Part shown: positions 1 through 9,867 of the stretch, one piece after another | Layout of the letters: each line of letters starts with the position of its first letter | Position numbering within the stretch: the stretch's first letter is position 1 | Assembly (NCBI GenBank): GCA_014729775.1 | Contig: WJJJ01000018.1 | Span: 1-32,544, forward strand | Direction: 5' to 3' | Length of the DNA stretch: 32,544 bases | Source: Candidatus Omnitrophota bacterium | GTDB lineage: Bacteria > Omnitrophota > Gorgyraeia > Duberdicusellales > 4484-171 | Position numbers and translations under genes: made by a program | The notes under the pieces: generated by a model | Seen by the model: only the letters and a program-made list of their open reading frames with translations | Database searches by the model: none | Told to the model about the DNA's origin: nothing

Positions 1-1
1 G

Positions 2-685
2 GCCTATATGGATGCCAATCCCGGGGTGACTATTTCAGTTGGGGGGGGCGGTTCCGGCGTGGGCGTTGCCGCGCTGATCGACGGGACGACTGATATCGCG
101 GACGCGTCCCGTCCGATCAAGGATAAGGAGCTGAAAAAAGCGGTATCCAACGGGGTGAATCCGAAAGCCCACGTGGTCGCGATGGACGGAATCGCGGTAG
201 TCGTACACCCGTCAAATTCGATTGATGAGATGACGATTGATCAGATTAAACAGATTTACACGGGGAAAGCGGACAACTGGTCGAAGATCGGAGGACGCGG
301 CGGGAAAATCGTCGTAATTTCCCGGGATACCGCGAGCGGAACCTTTGAAGCATTTAACAAGCTTGCGCTTGACAAAGCAAAGGTGCGTCCCGATGCGATG
401 CTGCTAGCCTCTAATCAGGCAGTGGCGACGACCGTGGCAAAAACTCCCGGCGCGATCGGATACGTGGGGCTGGGGTACTTAACTCCTTCGGTGAAAGCGG
501 TGACGGTCAACGGTGTGGACGCGACCAAAGAGACGGTGCTTTCAGGAGAATATCCGCTTTCCCGACCGCTGTTTATGTACACCGATGGAAAGCCCACCGG
601 CGTAGTGAAAGATTACCTTGATTTCGTGACCGGAGAAGTCGGACAGGCGATTGCGGAAGATCAGGGATACGTCGGATTAAAGTAG
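2..685 (+). CDS. pstS: Phosphate ABC transporter substrate-binding protein, PstS family (5' truncated by window edge)
   Basis: GGGGSGVGVAALIDGTTDIADASRPIK and SRDTASGTFEAF are PstS-type phosphate-binding motifs; followed by pstC/pstA/pstB. Confidence 0.93.
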   Translation, partial: AYMDANPGVTISVGGGGSGVGVAALIDGTTDIADASRPIKDKELKKAVSNGVNPKAHVVAMDGIAVVVHPSNSIDEMTIDQIKQIYTGKADNWSKIGGRGGKIVVISRDTASGTFEAFNKLALDKAKVRPDAMLLASNQAVATTVAKTPGAIGYVGLGYLTPSVKAVTVNGVDATKETVLSGEYPLSRPLFMYTDGKPTGVVKDYLDFVTGEVGQAIAEDQGYVGLK

Positions 686-710
686 ATCGAATACTCATTA
701 TTCCCTCACG

Positions 711-741
711 AGGCACGGCAGGTTATATTCCTGCCGTGCCT
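711..741 (+). terminator. Perfect 12-bp hairpin between pstS and pstC, without a U-tract (attenuator/processing stem)
   Basis: AGGCACGGCAGG-ttatatt-CCTGCCGTGCCT, perfect inverted repeat. Confidence 0.7.
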
Positions 742-768
742 TGACTCCGTAAAAAGTTTGTTTACAAT
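741..768 (+). promoter_or_regulatory. Candidate sigma70-type promoter upstream of pstC
   Basis: TTGACT (741-746), 16 nt spacer, TACAAT (763-768); ATG at 784. Confidence 0.55.
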
Positions 769-783
769 ATGAATCGTTGAGCA

Positions 784-1662
784 ATGAACAGAGAAAGATT
801 GTACAGATGGATTTTCACGGCACTGGCATTTTCCTCTCTTTTCTTTCTGGTCGGTATTACCGTCGTCTTATTTAAAGAAGGACTCCCGGTGTTCCGAGAG
901 GTCGGGCTGTTTGAATTTCTCGGGGGGAAGAGCTGGTATCCTACCTATGAACCTCCTGATTTCGGTATCCGGCCGTTGATCCTTGGTTCTCTGTGGGTGA
1001 CCGTGGGAGCGTTGTTTGTGTGTGTGCCTTTGGGCGTCGGGACCGCCTTGTATCTGAACGAGCTTGCCGGTCCCCGTCAGCGGGCGGTGCTCAAACCGAT
1101 CGTTGAGGTTCTGGCCGGTATCCCTTCCATTGTCTACGGATTTTTCGGAATGGTGCTCGTCGCACCGTTCATTCAGGATCTGTTCAACATTCCCGTGGGA
1201 CAGACTGCCTTTACCGGAAGTCTTCTTCTGGGAGTGATGGCGACTCCGACGGTGGCGAGTATTGCCGAAGACTCGCTCAGTTTTGTGCCAAAAAGCTTTC
1301 GCGAGGCTTCATTCGCGGTCGGCGCGAACCGATGGCAGACGCTGACGCGGGTCGTGATCCCGGCCGCCGGTTCGGGTATTTCCACCGCCATTATTCTCGG
1401 CATGAGCCGCGCCGTAGGCGAAACCATGACCGTACTGATGGTGTGCGGCGGAGCGGCGGTGATTCCGGATTCTTTTTTCGAGCCGGTGCGGCCGATGACC
1501 GCGACTATCGCGGCCGAAATGGGAGAAACGGTGATGGGAAGTGCGCATTACCACGCGTTGTTCGCGATCGGGCTCATTTTGTTTTTAATCACGCTGGTGT
1601 TTAATGTCGTTGCTGAAATTATCAGCAGAAGATACCGGTTAAAACTGGGGCTGGGCAGATGA
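784..1662 (+). CDS. pstC: Phosphate ABC transporter permease PstC
   Basis: Membrane permease with EAA-like loop (SFREASFAVGANRWQTLTRVVIPAAGSGI); position in pst operon. Confidence 0.94.
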   Translation: MNRERLYRWIFTALAFSSLFFLVGITVVLFKEGLPVFREVGLFEFLGGKSWYPTYEPPDFGIRPLILGSLWVTVGALFVCVPLGVGTALYLNELAGPRQRAVLKPIVEVLAGIPSIVYGFFGMVLVAPFIQDLFNIPVGQTAFTGSLLLGVMATPTVASIAEDSLSFVPKSFREASFAVGANRWQTLTRVVIPAAGSGISTAIILGMSRAVGETMTVLMVCGGAAVIPDSFFEPVRPMTATIAAEMGETVMGSAHYHALFAIGLILFLITLVFNVVAEIISRRYRLKLGLGR

Positions 1663-2561
1663 ACGGGACAAAGACCGTACCTTTCCCCCGCGCGGGTGGA
1701 TTCCCGAAGTTTCACTTACGGAATCTGACTCAGCGTATCGGGTTTTTCTTTTTGTTCTTATCCGTAATGGTGACGGTGCTCTTCCTCGGGGTTCTTCTGG
1801 TCTTTATTGTCGCCCGCGGTATACAGGTCGTGAACTGGGAATTTCTGACCCAGCCGCCCCGGGAGGCTATGACGGCCGGCGGGGTAGCGCCGGCGATCCT
1901 GGGGACGTTTTATCTTACGCTCGGGGCGATTCTTTGCGCGCTTCCGCTGGGGGTAGCGTGCGCGATTTATCTCGTCGAATATACGCCGAAAAGCTACGTA
2001 GTGAATCTCATCAGGATGAGTATTAATAACCTTGCCGGAGTTCCGTCGGTGGTATTCGGGTTGTTCGGTCTCGCGATATTCGTGAAATTCTTTAATTTCG
2101 GGGTTTCGATTCTTTCCGGCAGTTTGACGCTGGCGATTATGGTCCTGCCGTCGATCATTTCCGCGTCACAAGAGTCGCTGCTGGCGGTGCCGCAGTCCTA
2201 TCGTGAAGCGTCGCTCGCATTGGGCGCTTCCCATTGGCAGACGATTCGGAAGGTGGTGATCCCGACGGCGCTGCCCGGGATCCTTACCGGGGTGATTTTA
2301 AGCATTGGAAGGGTCGCCGGCGAAACCGCGCCGATTATTTTTACCGCCGCGACCTTCTACACCCGGATGTATCCCAGTTCGGTATTTTCGGAAGTAATGG
2401 CGCTTCCTTATCACATTTATGCGTTAATGACCGAGGGAGTACACGCGGACAAACAGGCGCCGATCGCGTTCGGTTGCGCGTTTATCCTGCTGTGCCTGGT
2501 GCTGTGTGTGTCCGCGATTGCGATTTATATCCGTCAAAAACAAAGGAGTAAATATGGATAA
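1659..2561 (+). CDS. pstA: Phosphate ABC transporter permease PstA
   Basis: [32 protein letters not shown]; overlaps pstC stop by 4 nt. Confidence 0.94.
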   Translation: MNGTKTVPFPRAGGFPKFHLRNLTQRIGFFFLFLSVMVTVLFLGVLLVFIVARGIQVVNWEFLTQPPREAMTAGGVAPAILGTFYLTLGAILCALPLGVACAIYLVEYTPKSYVVNLIRMSINNLAGVPSVVFGLFGLAIFVKFFNFGVSILSGSLTLAIMVLPSIISASQESLLAVPQSYREASLALGASHWQTIRKVVIPTALPGILTGVILSIGRVAGETAPIIFTAATFYTRMYPSSVFSEVMALPYHIYALMTEGVHADKQAPIAFGCAFILLCLVLCVSAIAIYIRQKQRSKYG

Positions 2562-3408
2562 GCAGGCATTTCCACACACTGCGAGACGGCCGCAGTCCGC
2601 AGGGCGGCAATCCCCAGCCCAATCCCCGCAAAAGACAGATGATACCCGTGACATGGCTGTGCGCATCCGGGTCAGAAACATTGATTTCTATTACGGAAAC
2701 AGCCGTGCCCTGGAAAAGATCGACATGGATATTTATAAAAACAGAGTAACCGCGATGATCGGTCCTTCCGGCTGCGGGAAATCCACATTCATCCGGTTGT
2801 TCAACCGGATGAACGATTTAATCCCTCATACAAGGCTGGACGGGCTGATCGAGCTGGACAACCGTGATATTTACTCCTCTGGCGCAGATGTGGTGGATAT
2901 TCGCAGGCGGGTCGGGATGGTATTTCAGAAACCCAATCCTTTCCCGAAAAGTATTTTCGAAAATGTCGCTTACGGATTGGAAGTGAATGGGATCCGCAAT
3001 AAGAAGCTCAAGGAAGCGCGGGTGGTAGATTCGTTGAAAAAAGCCGCGTTGTGGGAAGAGATTAAAGATCGAATTCATGAGAGCGCTTTGCGTTTGTCCG
3101 GAGGACAGCAGCAGCGGTTGTGCATCGCCCGGTGCCTGGCTGTCGATCCGGAGGTGATTCTGTTTGATGAGCCCTGTGCCAGTCTGGATCCGATTTCTAC
3201 GCGGAAAATAGAAGAATTGCTTTTGGAGTTAAAGGAATCGTATACGATCGTGATCGTCACTCACAATATGCAGCAGGCGGCCCGGGTGTCCGATTATACC
3301 GCCTTTCTTTATATGGGAAAACTGATAGAGTTCGGCGAAACACAGAAGTTGTTTACGGTTCCCCGGAATAAAATGACCGAAGAATATCTCACGGGAAAGT
3401 TCGGATAA
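2554..3408 (+). CDS. pstB: Phosphate ABC transporter ATP-binding protein PstB
   Basis: Walker [23 protein letters not shown] signature, [13 protein letters not shown]; likely start ATG 2554 inside the longer ORF at 2506. Confidence 0.95.
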   Translation: MDKQAFPHTARRPQSAGRQSPAQSPQKTDDTRDMAVRIRVRNIDFYYGNSRALEKIDMDIYKNRVTAMIGPSGCGKSTFIRLFNRMNDLIPHTRLDGLIELDNRDIYSSGADVVDIRRRVGMVFQKPNPFPKSIFENVAYGLEVNGIRNKKLKEARVVDSLKKAALWEEIKDRIHESALRLSGGQQQRLCIARCLAVDPEVILFDEPCASLDPISTRKIEELLLELKESYTIVIVTHNMQQAARVSDYTAFLYMGKLIEFGETQKLFTVPRNKMTEEYLTGKFG

Positions 3409-3438
3409 TCTGTTTTCTCATTATGCAAGGAGTGTGTG

Positions 3439-3894
3439 ATGGAGACAATAGAAGTATTATTCGTATGCGTCCATAACAGCGCGCGCAGTCAGATGGCCGA
3501 GGCGTATTTTAACCGGTTCGCGTCCGGACCCTGGCACGCGCAAAGTGCAGGGATTGAGCCGGGAGAACTGAATCCGCTCGTCGTCCAGGTGATGGAAGAG
3601 GACGGGATCGACATTTCGGGCAATTCTACGAAAAGCGTGTTTGATATTTACGAAAAGGGGGCGCTGTTTCGATATGTAGTGACGGTATGTGACCGGAGCG
3701 CGGCGCAACGGTGTCCGGTATTTCCCGGCGTTGCGGAGCGGGTTCATTGGGGGTTCGCCGATCCCTCGCAGTTTACCGGATCGAAAGATGAACGTTTAGA
3801 GCAAACCCGTCGGGTGCGTGATCAGATCAGAGAGACGGTCCTTTCCTGGATAGAGAAATTGAAGGAGGAAGAGAAATGCTTACCGAGCGATTAA
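3439..3894 (+). CDS. arsC: Arsenate reductase, thioredoxin-coupled (LMW-PTP fold) type
   Basis: VLFVCVHNSARSQMAEA P-loop, later Cys pair in VVTVCDRSAAQRCPVFPG, HWGFADPS; SD aaggag upstream of ATG 3439. Confidence 0.88.
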   Translation: METIEVLFVCVHNSARSQMAEAYFNRFASGPWHAQSAGIEPGELNPLVVQVMEEDGIDISGNSTKSVFDIYEKGALFRYVVTVCDRSAAQRCPVFPGVAERVHWGFADPSQFTGSKDERLEQTRRVRDQIRETVLSWIEKLKEEEKCLPSD

Positions 3895-4541
3895 CGGATC
3901 TAAAAAAAGAACTCGTAGAATACGGAGCGTTGGTCGAAAGCATGATTGAAAAAAGCATGCGGGGACTCTTGGAGCGCGATTCCAGCACGTTGGTGCGGAT
4001 TATCGAACAGGATGAACTTCGCGCCAATCAGCAGGAAATAGATCTGGATGAAACCTGCACGTCGCTTATCGCCCAGTTCCAGCCCGCCGCCGGAGATCTG
4101 CGGGCGATTCTTATGATTTCCAGAATGAACAACGATCTGGAAAGGCTGGCCGATCACGCGGTCAATATCGCGCAGAGCAGCTTGTATCTGATCGAGCGAC
4201 CGCAGGTGAAGCCGCTCATCGATCTGCCGAAGATGTCCCGGCGGGCGATCAGTATGCTCAAGGAAAGTATCAATTCATTCATTAACGAGGACGAAGAACT
4301 TGCTCTGAAAGTATGCGAACAGGATAACGAAGTCGATGATTACCGGCGTAAGATTCTCACCGAACTGATCAATGTTATGACCCGTGATCCTCTGACCATC
4401 GAACGATCGCTCCATCTGCTGAGGATTTCAAGTAATCTTGAGCGGATTGCCGATCTTTCCACCAACATCGGTGAAGACGTCATTTTTATGGTCAAGGGAA
4501 GAATCATCAAACATCACCAGGATGAGGCTGAAGAAGCCTGA
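3876..4541 (+). CDS. phoU: Phosphate transport system regulatory protein PhoU
   Basis: Two-repeat helical protein with NNDLERLADHAVNIA and SSNLERIADLSTNIGEDVIF motifs. Confidence 0.94.
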   Translation: MLTERLTDLKKELVEYGALVESMIEKSMRGLLERDSSTLVRIIEQDELRANQQEIDLDETCTSLIAQFQPAAGDLRAILMISRMNNDLERLADHAVNIAQSSLYLIERPQVKPLIDLPKMSRRAISMLKESINSFINEDEELALKVCEQDNEVDDYRRKILTELINVMTRDPLTIERSLHLLRISSNLERIADLSTNIGEDVIFMVKGRIIKHHQDEAEEA

Positions 4542-4643
4542 CCGTCCGGAGTCCCGTCCGAACGGATCCCGCCGCCGATTCTCCAAAAAGAAGTGGAATT
4601 TCTCCCGAGAATGATTACAATAGTAAGGTACTGAGAAAGGTGC

Positions 4644-5630
4644 GTGAAAATGAAGGCACTCGTATTATTCTCCGGAGGACTGGACAGTATCCTTGCCGCC
4701 AAGTTGATTCAGCGTCAGGGAATCGAAGTGGAGGGGGTCCATTACGTGACTCCGTTTACCTCGAAACAGCGCGGTCATCCTGAAGAGGTAGGGAGAATCG
4801 CCGAGCGCAACGGTATCCCCTGTCATATTCAGCAGATCGGCGAAGAATATTTTTCGATTATTACGCATCCGGCGTACGGAGTAGGCAAACACGCCAATCC
4901 CTGTATTGACTGCCGTATTTTTATGCTGCGCAAAGCGCAGGAGCGGATGCGGGCACAAGGCGCCGGTTTTCTTGTTACCGGGGAAGTCGTCGGGCAGCGG
5001 CCGATGACGCAGCAGAAGCACTGTCTTAACCGAATCGACAAGCACAGCGGCCTGAAAGGGTTGGTGCTCCGGCCGCTGTCGGCCGAGTTGTTGAAAGAAA
5101 CGCTTCCCGAAATACGGGGATGGGTTCGCCGAGAAGAATTATGCGCGGTATCCGGGCGGGGCCGGAAGCGGCAGTTCGCGCTGGCCGAAGAGTTCGGGGT
5201 CACGGAATATTTCCCGCCGGCAGGAGGGTGTTTGCTCACCTCTGCCGGATTCTGCAGCCGGCTGAAGGATTTGCTCGCGCACGGCAATCTGAATTTACGC
5301 AACGTGGAAGTATTGAAGACGGGACGCCATTTTCGTTTGACACCGCAGTACAAGCTCGTGGTAGCCCGTGATGAACGGGAAAACAGATATTTGGCCGGAT
5401 ACGCCCGGTACGGAGACACGGTGGTGACGGCGCGTGAGGCCGGACCGTATGCGCTCGGGATCGGAGAAGCGAATAGGGATGCGGTGAGGTTGAGCCGGAG
5501 GATCGTCGCCCGTTACGTGTCCAGGCAGAGAACGGTTCCTGTCGCGGCCGGTATCTATCCGCAGAAAGATCTGCAGGTGTGCCGGGTGAGTGCGCTGGAG
5601 GAGGACCGGCTGAAAAAATATCTTATTTGA
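4644..5630 (+). CDS. PP-loop ATPase, ThiI/MnmA-like sulfurtransferase family
   Basis: N-terminal ALVLFSGGLDSILAAKLI PP-loop; NPCIDCRIFM Cys motif; PAGGCLLT motif; GTG 4644 or ATG 4650 start. Confidence 0.75.
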   Translation: MKMKALVLFSGGLDSILAAKLIQRQGIEVEGVHYVTPFTSKQRGHPEEVGRIAERNGIPCHIQQIGEEYFSIITHPAYGVGKHANPCIDCRIFMLRKAQERMRAQGAGFLVTGEVVGQRPMTQQKHCLNRIDKHSGLKGLVLRPLSAELLKETLPEIRGWVRREELCAVSGRGRKRQFALAEEFGVTEYFPPAGGCLLTSAGFCSRLKDLLAHGNLNLRNVEVLKTGRHFRLTPQYKLVVARDERENRYLAGYARYGDTVVTAREAGPYALGIGEANRDAVRLSRRIVARYVSRQRTVPVAAGIYPQKDLQVCRVSALEEDRLKKYLI

Positions 5631-5636
5631 AAACTC

Positions 5637-6542
5637 ATGAATATTTTCGAAGATATCACCCATACGATAGGTCGTACACCCATGGTGCGTTTGTCGCGCA
5701 TCGGTACAGACGCCGGGATTTTGCTTAAACTGGAAATGCGCAATCCCGGCGGAAGCGTGAAGGACCGTATCGCGGCGGCAATGATCGCTGAGGCGGAAAA
5801 GAACGGACGGCTCCAAAAAGACACGGTAGTGATTGAGCCGACCAGCGGTAATACCGGCATTGCGCTTGCTGCGCTTTGTGCCCGCAGAGGGTATCGGTTG
5901 ATGCTCACCATGCCCGAAAATATGTCCCGGGAACGGCGTCGTCTGCTGGAATTGTACGGAGCCGAAGTCGTGCTTACCGACGCGGCGGCCGGGATGCGCG
6001 GGGCGATCGAGGAAGCCCGGCGCAGGGCCGAGCAGTACCCGCGGGTGTTCATGCCGCAGCAGTTTTCCAATCCAGCGAACGTCGAAGCGCACCGCCGGAC
6101 GACTGCCGAAGAGATTTGGAAAGATACGCAAGGAGGGGTCGAGGTGTTTGTCGCCGGGGTAGGGACCGGAGGGACAATTACCGGTGTGGGACGGGTACTT
6201 AAAGAGCGGAAACCGGGAGTGAAGATTTTCGCCGTGGAACCGGCCGGTTCGGCGGTATTATCGGGAGAGGATCCCGGGCCGCATGCGATCCAGGGGATTG
6301 GCGCGGGATTCGTCCCCGAGATTTTAGACCGGGATGTGTTTGACGGAATTCTGACCGTTCGTGGTGATGATGCTCGAAAGATGCAGGCACGGCTCGCGCG
6401 GGAAGAAGGAGTGTGCGCCGGGATTTCCAGCGGCGCCAACGTATGGGCCGCGAATGAAATCTCTGTGCGCGAAGAGTTCCGGGGGAAAGTCATTGTCACT
6501 TTGGCGTGTGATACCGGGGAGCGGTATCTTTCACAATTTTAA
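5637..6542 (+). CDS. cysK: Cysteine synthase (O-acetylserine sulfhydrylase)
   Basis: [23 protein letters not shown] (PLP Lys), [29 protein letters not shown]. Confidence 0.94.
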   Translation: MNIFEDITHTIGRTPMVRLSRIGTDAGILLKLEMRNPGGSVKDRIAAAMIAEAEKNGRLQKDTVVIEPTSGNTGIALAALCARRGYRLMLTMPENMSRERRRLLELYGAEVVLTDAAAGMRGAIEEARRRAEQYPRVFMPQQFSNPANVEAHRRTTAEEIWKDTQGGVEVFVAGVGTGGTITGVGRVLKERKPGVKIFAVEPAGSAVLSGEDPGPHAIQGIGAGFVPEILDRDVFDGILTVRGDDARKMQARLAREEGVCAGISSGANVWAANEISVREEFRGKVIVTLACDTGERYLSQF

Positions 6543-6551
6543 GGAGCGGGT

Positions 6552-7343
6552 ATGTTGGATGAAGTCGTAATTTCACGCAGTATCGTCGAATCATATAAAG
6601 AAAAATTTGTCCGGGTGCTGGACGTGGACGTCGCGATTGCTGGCGGAGGGCCGGCGGGTTTGGTGTGCGCCTATTTTCTTGCGAAAGCGGGCAAAAACGT
6701 AGCGGTGTTCGAACGCAAGCTTTCCCTGGGCGGCGGCATGTGGGGCGGAGGAATGCTCTTTAACGAAATCGTTGTCCAGCAGGCGGGCCAGGAGATTCTA
6801 GAAGAATTCGGCATTTCCTGTACCGAGTCCGAGAAAGGATACTTTCTTGCCGATGCCGTTGAGGGCATTTGCGCGTTAGGGTATCGCGCGGTGCATGAGG
6901 GCGCGACCGTAATGAATGCGATTTCGGTCGAAGACGTGATGGTGCGTAACCAAACCGTGTGCGGACTCGTGGTGAACTGGTCGGCAGTGGAAGTCGCGGG
7001 GCTTCACGTGGATCCGTTAACGATCCGGGCCAAGTACGTGGTGGAAGCTACCGGGCATCCCTGCGAAGTGGTAAAAGTCGTCGAACGGAAATCCGGTATT
7101 ACCCTGGCGACAGAGAGCGGGAAAATGCTGGGGGAGCGTTCGATGTGGGCTGACGCGGCGGAAAATAAGGTTTTGGACAATACCAAAGAAGTGTGTCCGG
7201 GACTGTACGTATGCGGGATGGCGGCGAATGCGGTATTCGGTGCTCCCCGCATGGGACCTATTTTCGGGGGAATGGTGCTTTCCGGAAAACACGCGGCCGA
7301 GCAGATCATCACGCGATTGTCACAGGAGAAAAATAAATCATGA
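6552..7343 (+). CDS. thi4: Thiazole synthase Thi4 family (archaeal/His type, sulfide-dependent)
   Basis: [20 protein letters not shown]-binding motif, [47 protein letters not shown]. Confidence 0.92.
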   Translation: MLDEVVISRSIVESYKEKFVRVLDVDVAIAGGGPAGLVCAYFLAKAGKNVAVFERKLSLGGGMWGGGMLFNEIVVQQAGQEILEEFGISCTESEKGYFLADAVEGICALGYRAVHEGATVMNAISVEDVMVRNQTVCGLVVNWSAVEVAGLHVDPLTIRAKYVVEATGHPCEVVKVVERKSGITLATESGKMLGERSMWADAAENKVLDNTKEVCPGLYVCGMAANAVFGAPRMGPIFGGMVLSGKHAAEQIITRLSQEKNKS

Positions 7344-7564
7344 ATATTACAGAACTGCCGGAAGCAAAATCCGCCCGGGTAGTTGCGATTTCCGGCGGAG
7401 CCGGATTAAGAAAGAAACTGCAGGATTTAGGTATTCGGGAGGGAACGGTGGTGCGGAAAGTGACCCGTCTGTTTACGCACGGGCCGATCGTGGTCCGGGC
7501 CGGTTCAACCGAAATCGCGTTGGGCCGCGGGATGGCCTCCAAGGTAGAAATTCAGTTGATTTAA
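7340..7564 (+). CDS. feoA: Ferrous iron transport protein FeoA
   Basis: 74-aa SH3-like FeoA ([12 protein letters not shown]...[24 protein letters not shown]) immediately upstream of feoB. Confidence 0.87.
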   Translation: MNITELPEAKSARVVAISGGAGLRKKLQDLGIREGTVVRKVTRLFTHGPIVVRAGSTEIALGRGMASKVEIQLI

Positions 7565-7585
7565 ACCATTGACCGGTATCCTTTT

Positions 7586-9307
7586 ATGAAAGTTGTCTTG
7601 ATAGGAAATCCCAATGTCGGCAAAAGCGTGGTGTTCTCCCGTCTGACCGGAACCCGGGTGATCGCTTCTAATTATCCGGGAACGACCGTCAAGCTCAGCC
7701 GCGGGCACATGAATTTTCACACCATTCAGGCTGATCTTATCGACGTGCCGGGTACCTATAGTCTGGAACCGTCCAATAAAGCGGAAGAGGTGTCGATTCA
7801 GGTCCTGGGTGACGCCGATCTCATCGTGAATGTCGTCGATGCAACCAATCTTGAACGGAATTTATATCTTACGCTTGAACTGATCCGCACCACCGACACC
7901 CCCCTGGTGGTAGTGCTGAACATGTGGGACGAAACGGGCCACCGGGGAATAGAAATCGATAAGGATAAATTACAGCAGATGCTCGGTGTGCCGGTGGTAG
8001 CTACCTGTGCGCTTACCGGTGAAGGGGTTAAGGATCTTGTGATTGAGATGAGCCGGGCGAAAGAATCTCCCGCGCGACATCCGGGGGAACCGATTTGGCT
8101 TGAAATCGGCGAGATCGTCGAGCAGGTACAGAAGTTGTACCATAAACATCATACCTTTTTGGACGTACTGCACGAGGCGAGTATCCGGCCGCCGTTTTCG
8201 TTGCTGATCGCCGCCGGGCTGGTACTTCTCTCGTTTTGGATCATTCGGTTCATCGGAGAAGGATTGATTAACTGGGTGTTTGACCCGTTTTTTACCTACG
8301 TGTACACGCCGCTGTTGATGCGGTTAAGCGCACTGCTGGGCAAAGGATCATTCCTGCATAGCGTGTTCATCGGCGACCTGCTGGAGGGAAGCGTGGATTA
8401 CGGGGTGTCGTTCGGAATTTTAAGCACTGGTCTTTATGTGCCGTTTGCGGTGGTATTGCCGTATGTGTTCAGCTTTTATCTTATTTTGGGTATCATGGAA
8501 GACTGGGGTTATCTGCCCCGGATCGCGGTGCTGGGAGACCGGATGCTGCACCGTCTCGGTCTTCACGGGTACGCGATCATTCCTATGGTGCTGGGGCTGG
8601 GTTGTAATGTGCCCGGGGCGTTATGTACCAGATTGTTTGAGGAACGGCGGGAGAAATTCATCGCGGCAACCCTGCTGTCTATCGCGGTCCCCTGCATGGC
8701 TCAGTCGGCGATGATTATTAATTTGCTGGGGCCCTACGGCGGACAGTACGTGCTGCTGGTGTTTTTTGTGATTTTCCTGCTATGGTTTACGCTGGGCCAG
8801 CTCATGAACCGGTTTACCCGCGGTACCAGTCCCGAAATCCTCATTGAGATTCCACCTTACCGTCGTCCCCATTTTAAGAGTGTTCTCAAGAAGCTGTGGC
8901 TGCGGATTGAATGGTTTTTAAAGGAGGCCGTACCGCTGGTCTTGCTGGGGATTCTGGTGATCAACATACTTTATTTCCTTAAAGTCATTGATTTTCTCGC
9001 GGTGATATTCTCTCCGGTGATCCGGCATTTATGGGGACTGCCGGAAGAAGCGATCGGTGCGTTGATCGTCGGTTTTTTACGTAAAGACGTGGCCGTGGGG
9101 ATGCTGCGGCCCATGGGGCTTTCTTTGCGGGAATTAATTGTAGGAGCGATCGTGCTGGCGATATATTTTCCCTGTGTGGGAACGTTCATGGTGCTGATGA
9201 AAGAGCTGGGACTTAAAGACATGCTGAAGTCGATCGCGATCATGCTCGCGACCGCGGTACTCGTGGGTGCCGGAATGAACGTGCTGTTGGGGCTTGCGGG
9301 AGTGTAA
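7586..9307 (+). CDS. feoB: Ferrous iron transporter FeoB
   Basis: N-terminal G domain GNPNVGKS...NYPGTT...DVPGTYSL, then polytopic membrane domain with GLGCNVPG. Confidence 0.93.
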   Translation: MKVVLIGNPNVGKSVVFSRLTGTRVIASNYPGTTVKLSRGHMNFHTIQADLIDVPGTYSLEPSNKAEEVSIQVLGDADLIVNVVDATNLERNLYLTLELIRTTDTPLVVVLNMWDETGHRGIEIDKDKLQQMLGVPVVATCALTGEGVKDLVIEMSRAKESPARHPGEPIWLEIGEIVEQVQKLYHKHHTFLDVLHEASIRPPFSLLIAAGLVLLSFWIIRFIGEGLINWVFDPFFTYVYTPLLMRLSALLGKGSFLHSVFIGDLLEGSVDYGVSFGILSTGLYVPFAVVLPYVFSFYLILGIMEDWGYLPRIAVLGDRMLHRLGLHGYAIIPMVLGLGCNVPGALCTRLFEERREKFIAATLLSIAVPCMAQSAMIINLLGPYGGQYVLLVFFVIFLLWFTLGQLMNRFTRGTSPEILIEIPPYRRPHFKSVLKKLWLRIEWFLKEAVPLVLLGILVINILYFLKVIDFLAVIFSPVIRHLWGLPEEAIGALIVGFLRKDVAVGMLRPMGLSLRELIVGAIVLAIYFPCVGTFMVLMKELGLKDMLKSIAIMLATAVLVGAGMNVLLGLAGV

Positions 9308-9325
9308 ATAAACGGGGGAGGAGCG

Positions 9326-9724
9326 GTGATCCAGGCCGATATCCGTTTTTTGCGGGATGACGTGTTTGAGGTGAAGATGAGCCCGTCGGAAGTGGAGCAG
9401 TATATCGATAAGAAAAAAGAAGGCGCGGCGCCGCAGGGGCCTAATCCTTTGGAGATGTTGCTGGCTTCTTTAGGAGGATGTATCGGTATCTACGCCAAAA
9501 CCTATTTGCGCCGGCATGCGCTTGCGTTCGGGGAGTTGCGGGTGAGGGCCTGCGGCGAGCTCACCACGGAAAGCCCGGTACGACTGGTGAATCTGAAGAT
9601 CGAGGTGCGTACCGACGCCGAGCTGGGCCCGAAAAAAAACGTGTTCATGAAGTTTCTCAAAGGCTGTCCCGTTCACAATACCGTTCTGCATACCGATCAT
9701 ATTGAGATTGTGCTGGATACGTAA
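9326..9724 (+). CDS. OsmC family protein
   Basis: GPNPLEMLLASLGGCIGIYAKTY and CPVHNTV, the two Cys motifs of OsmC/Ohr-like proteins. Confidence 0.85.
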   Translation: MIQADIRFLRDDVFEVKMSPSEVEQYIDKKKEGAAPQGPNPLEMLLASLGGCIGIYAKTYLRRHALAFGELRVRACGELTTESPVRLVNLKIEVRTDAELGPKKNVFMKFLKGCPVHNTVLHTDHIEIVLDT

Positions 9725-9867
9725 GGCTGGATTTCTGATCCTTGATATTCGATATGGGCAGGCAGGGTATCAGGAAAGCGGCATAGCGAAATACACGCTG
9801 AGAATATCTGATAATATGATGCGCGAATACGCTTCGCAGTATCCATCGTTTCCGCAATGCTTTCTTT

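Noticed and set aside
5295-6499. Long minus-strand ORFs (278 and 314 aa) opposite cysK and the PP-loop gene
   Set aside because: Codon-bias shadows in GC-rich sequence; no domain motifs, while the plus-strand genes are unambiguous
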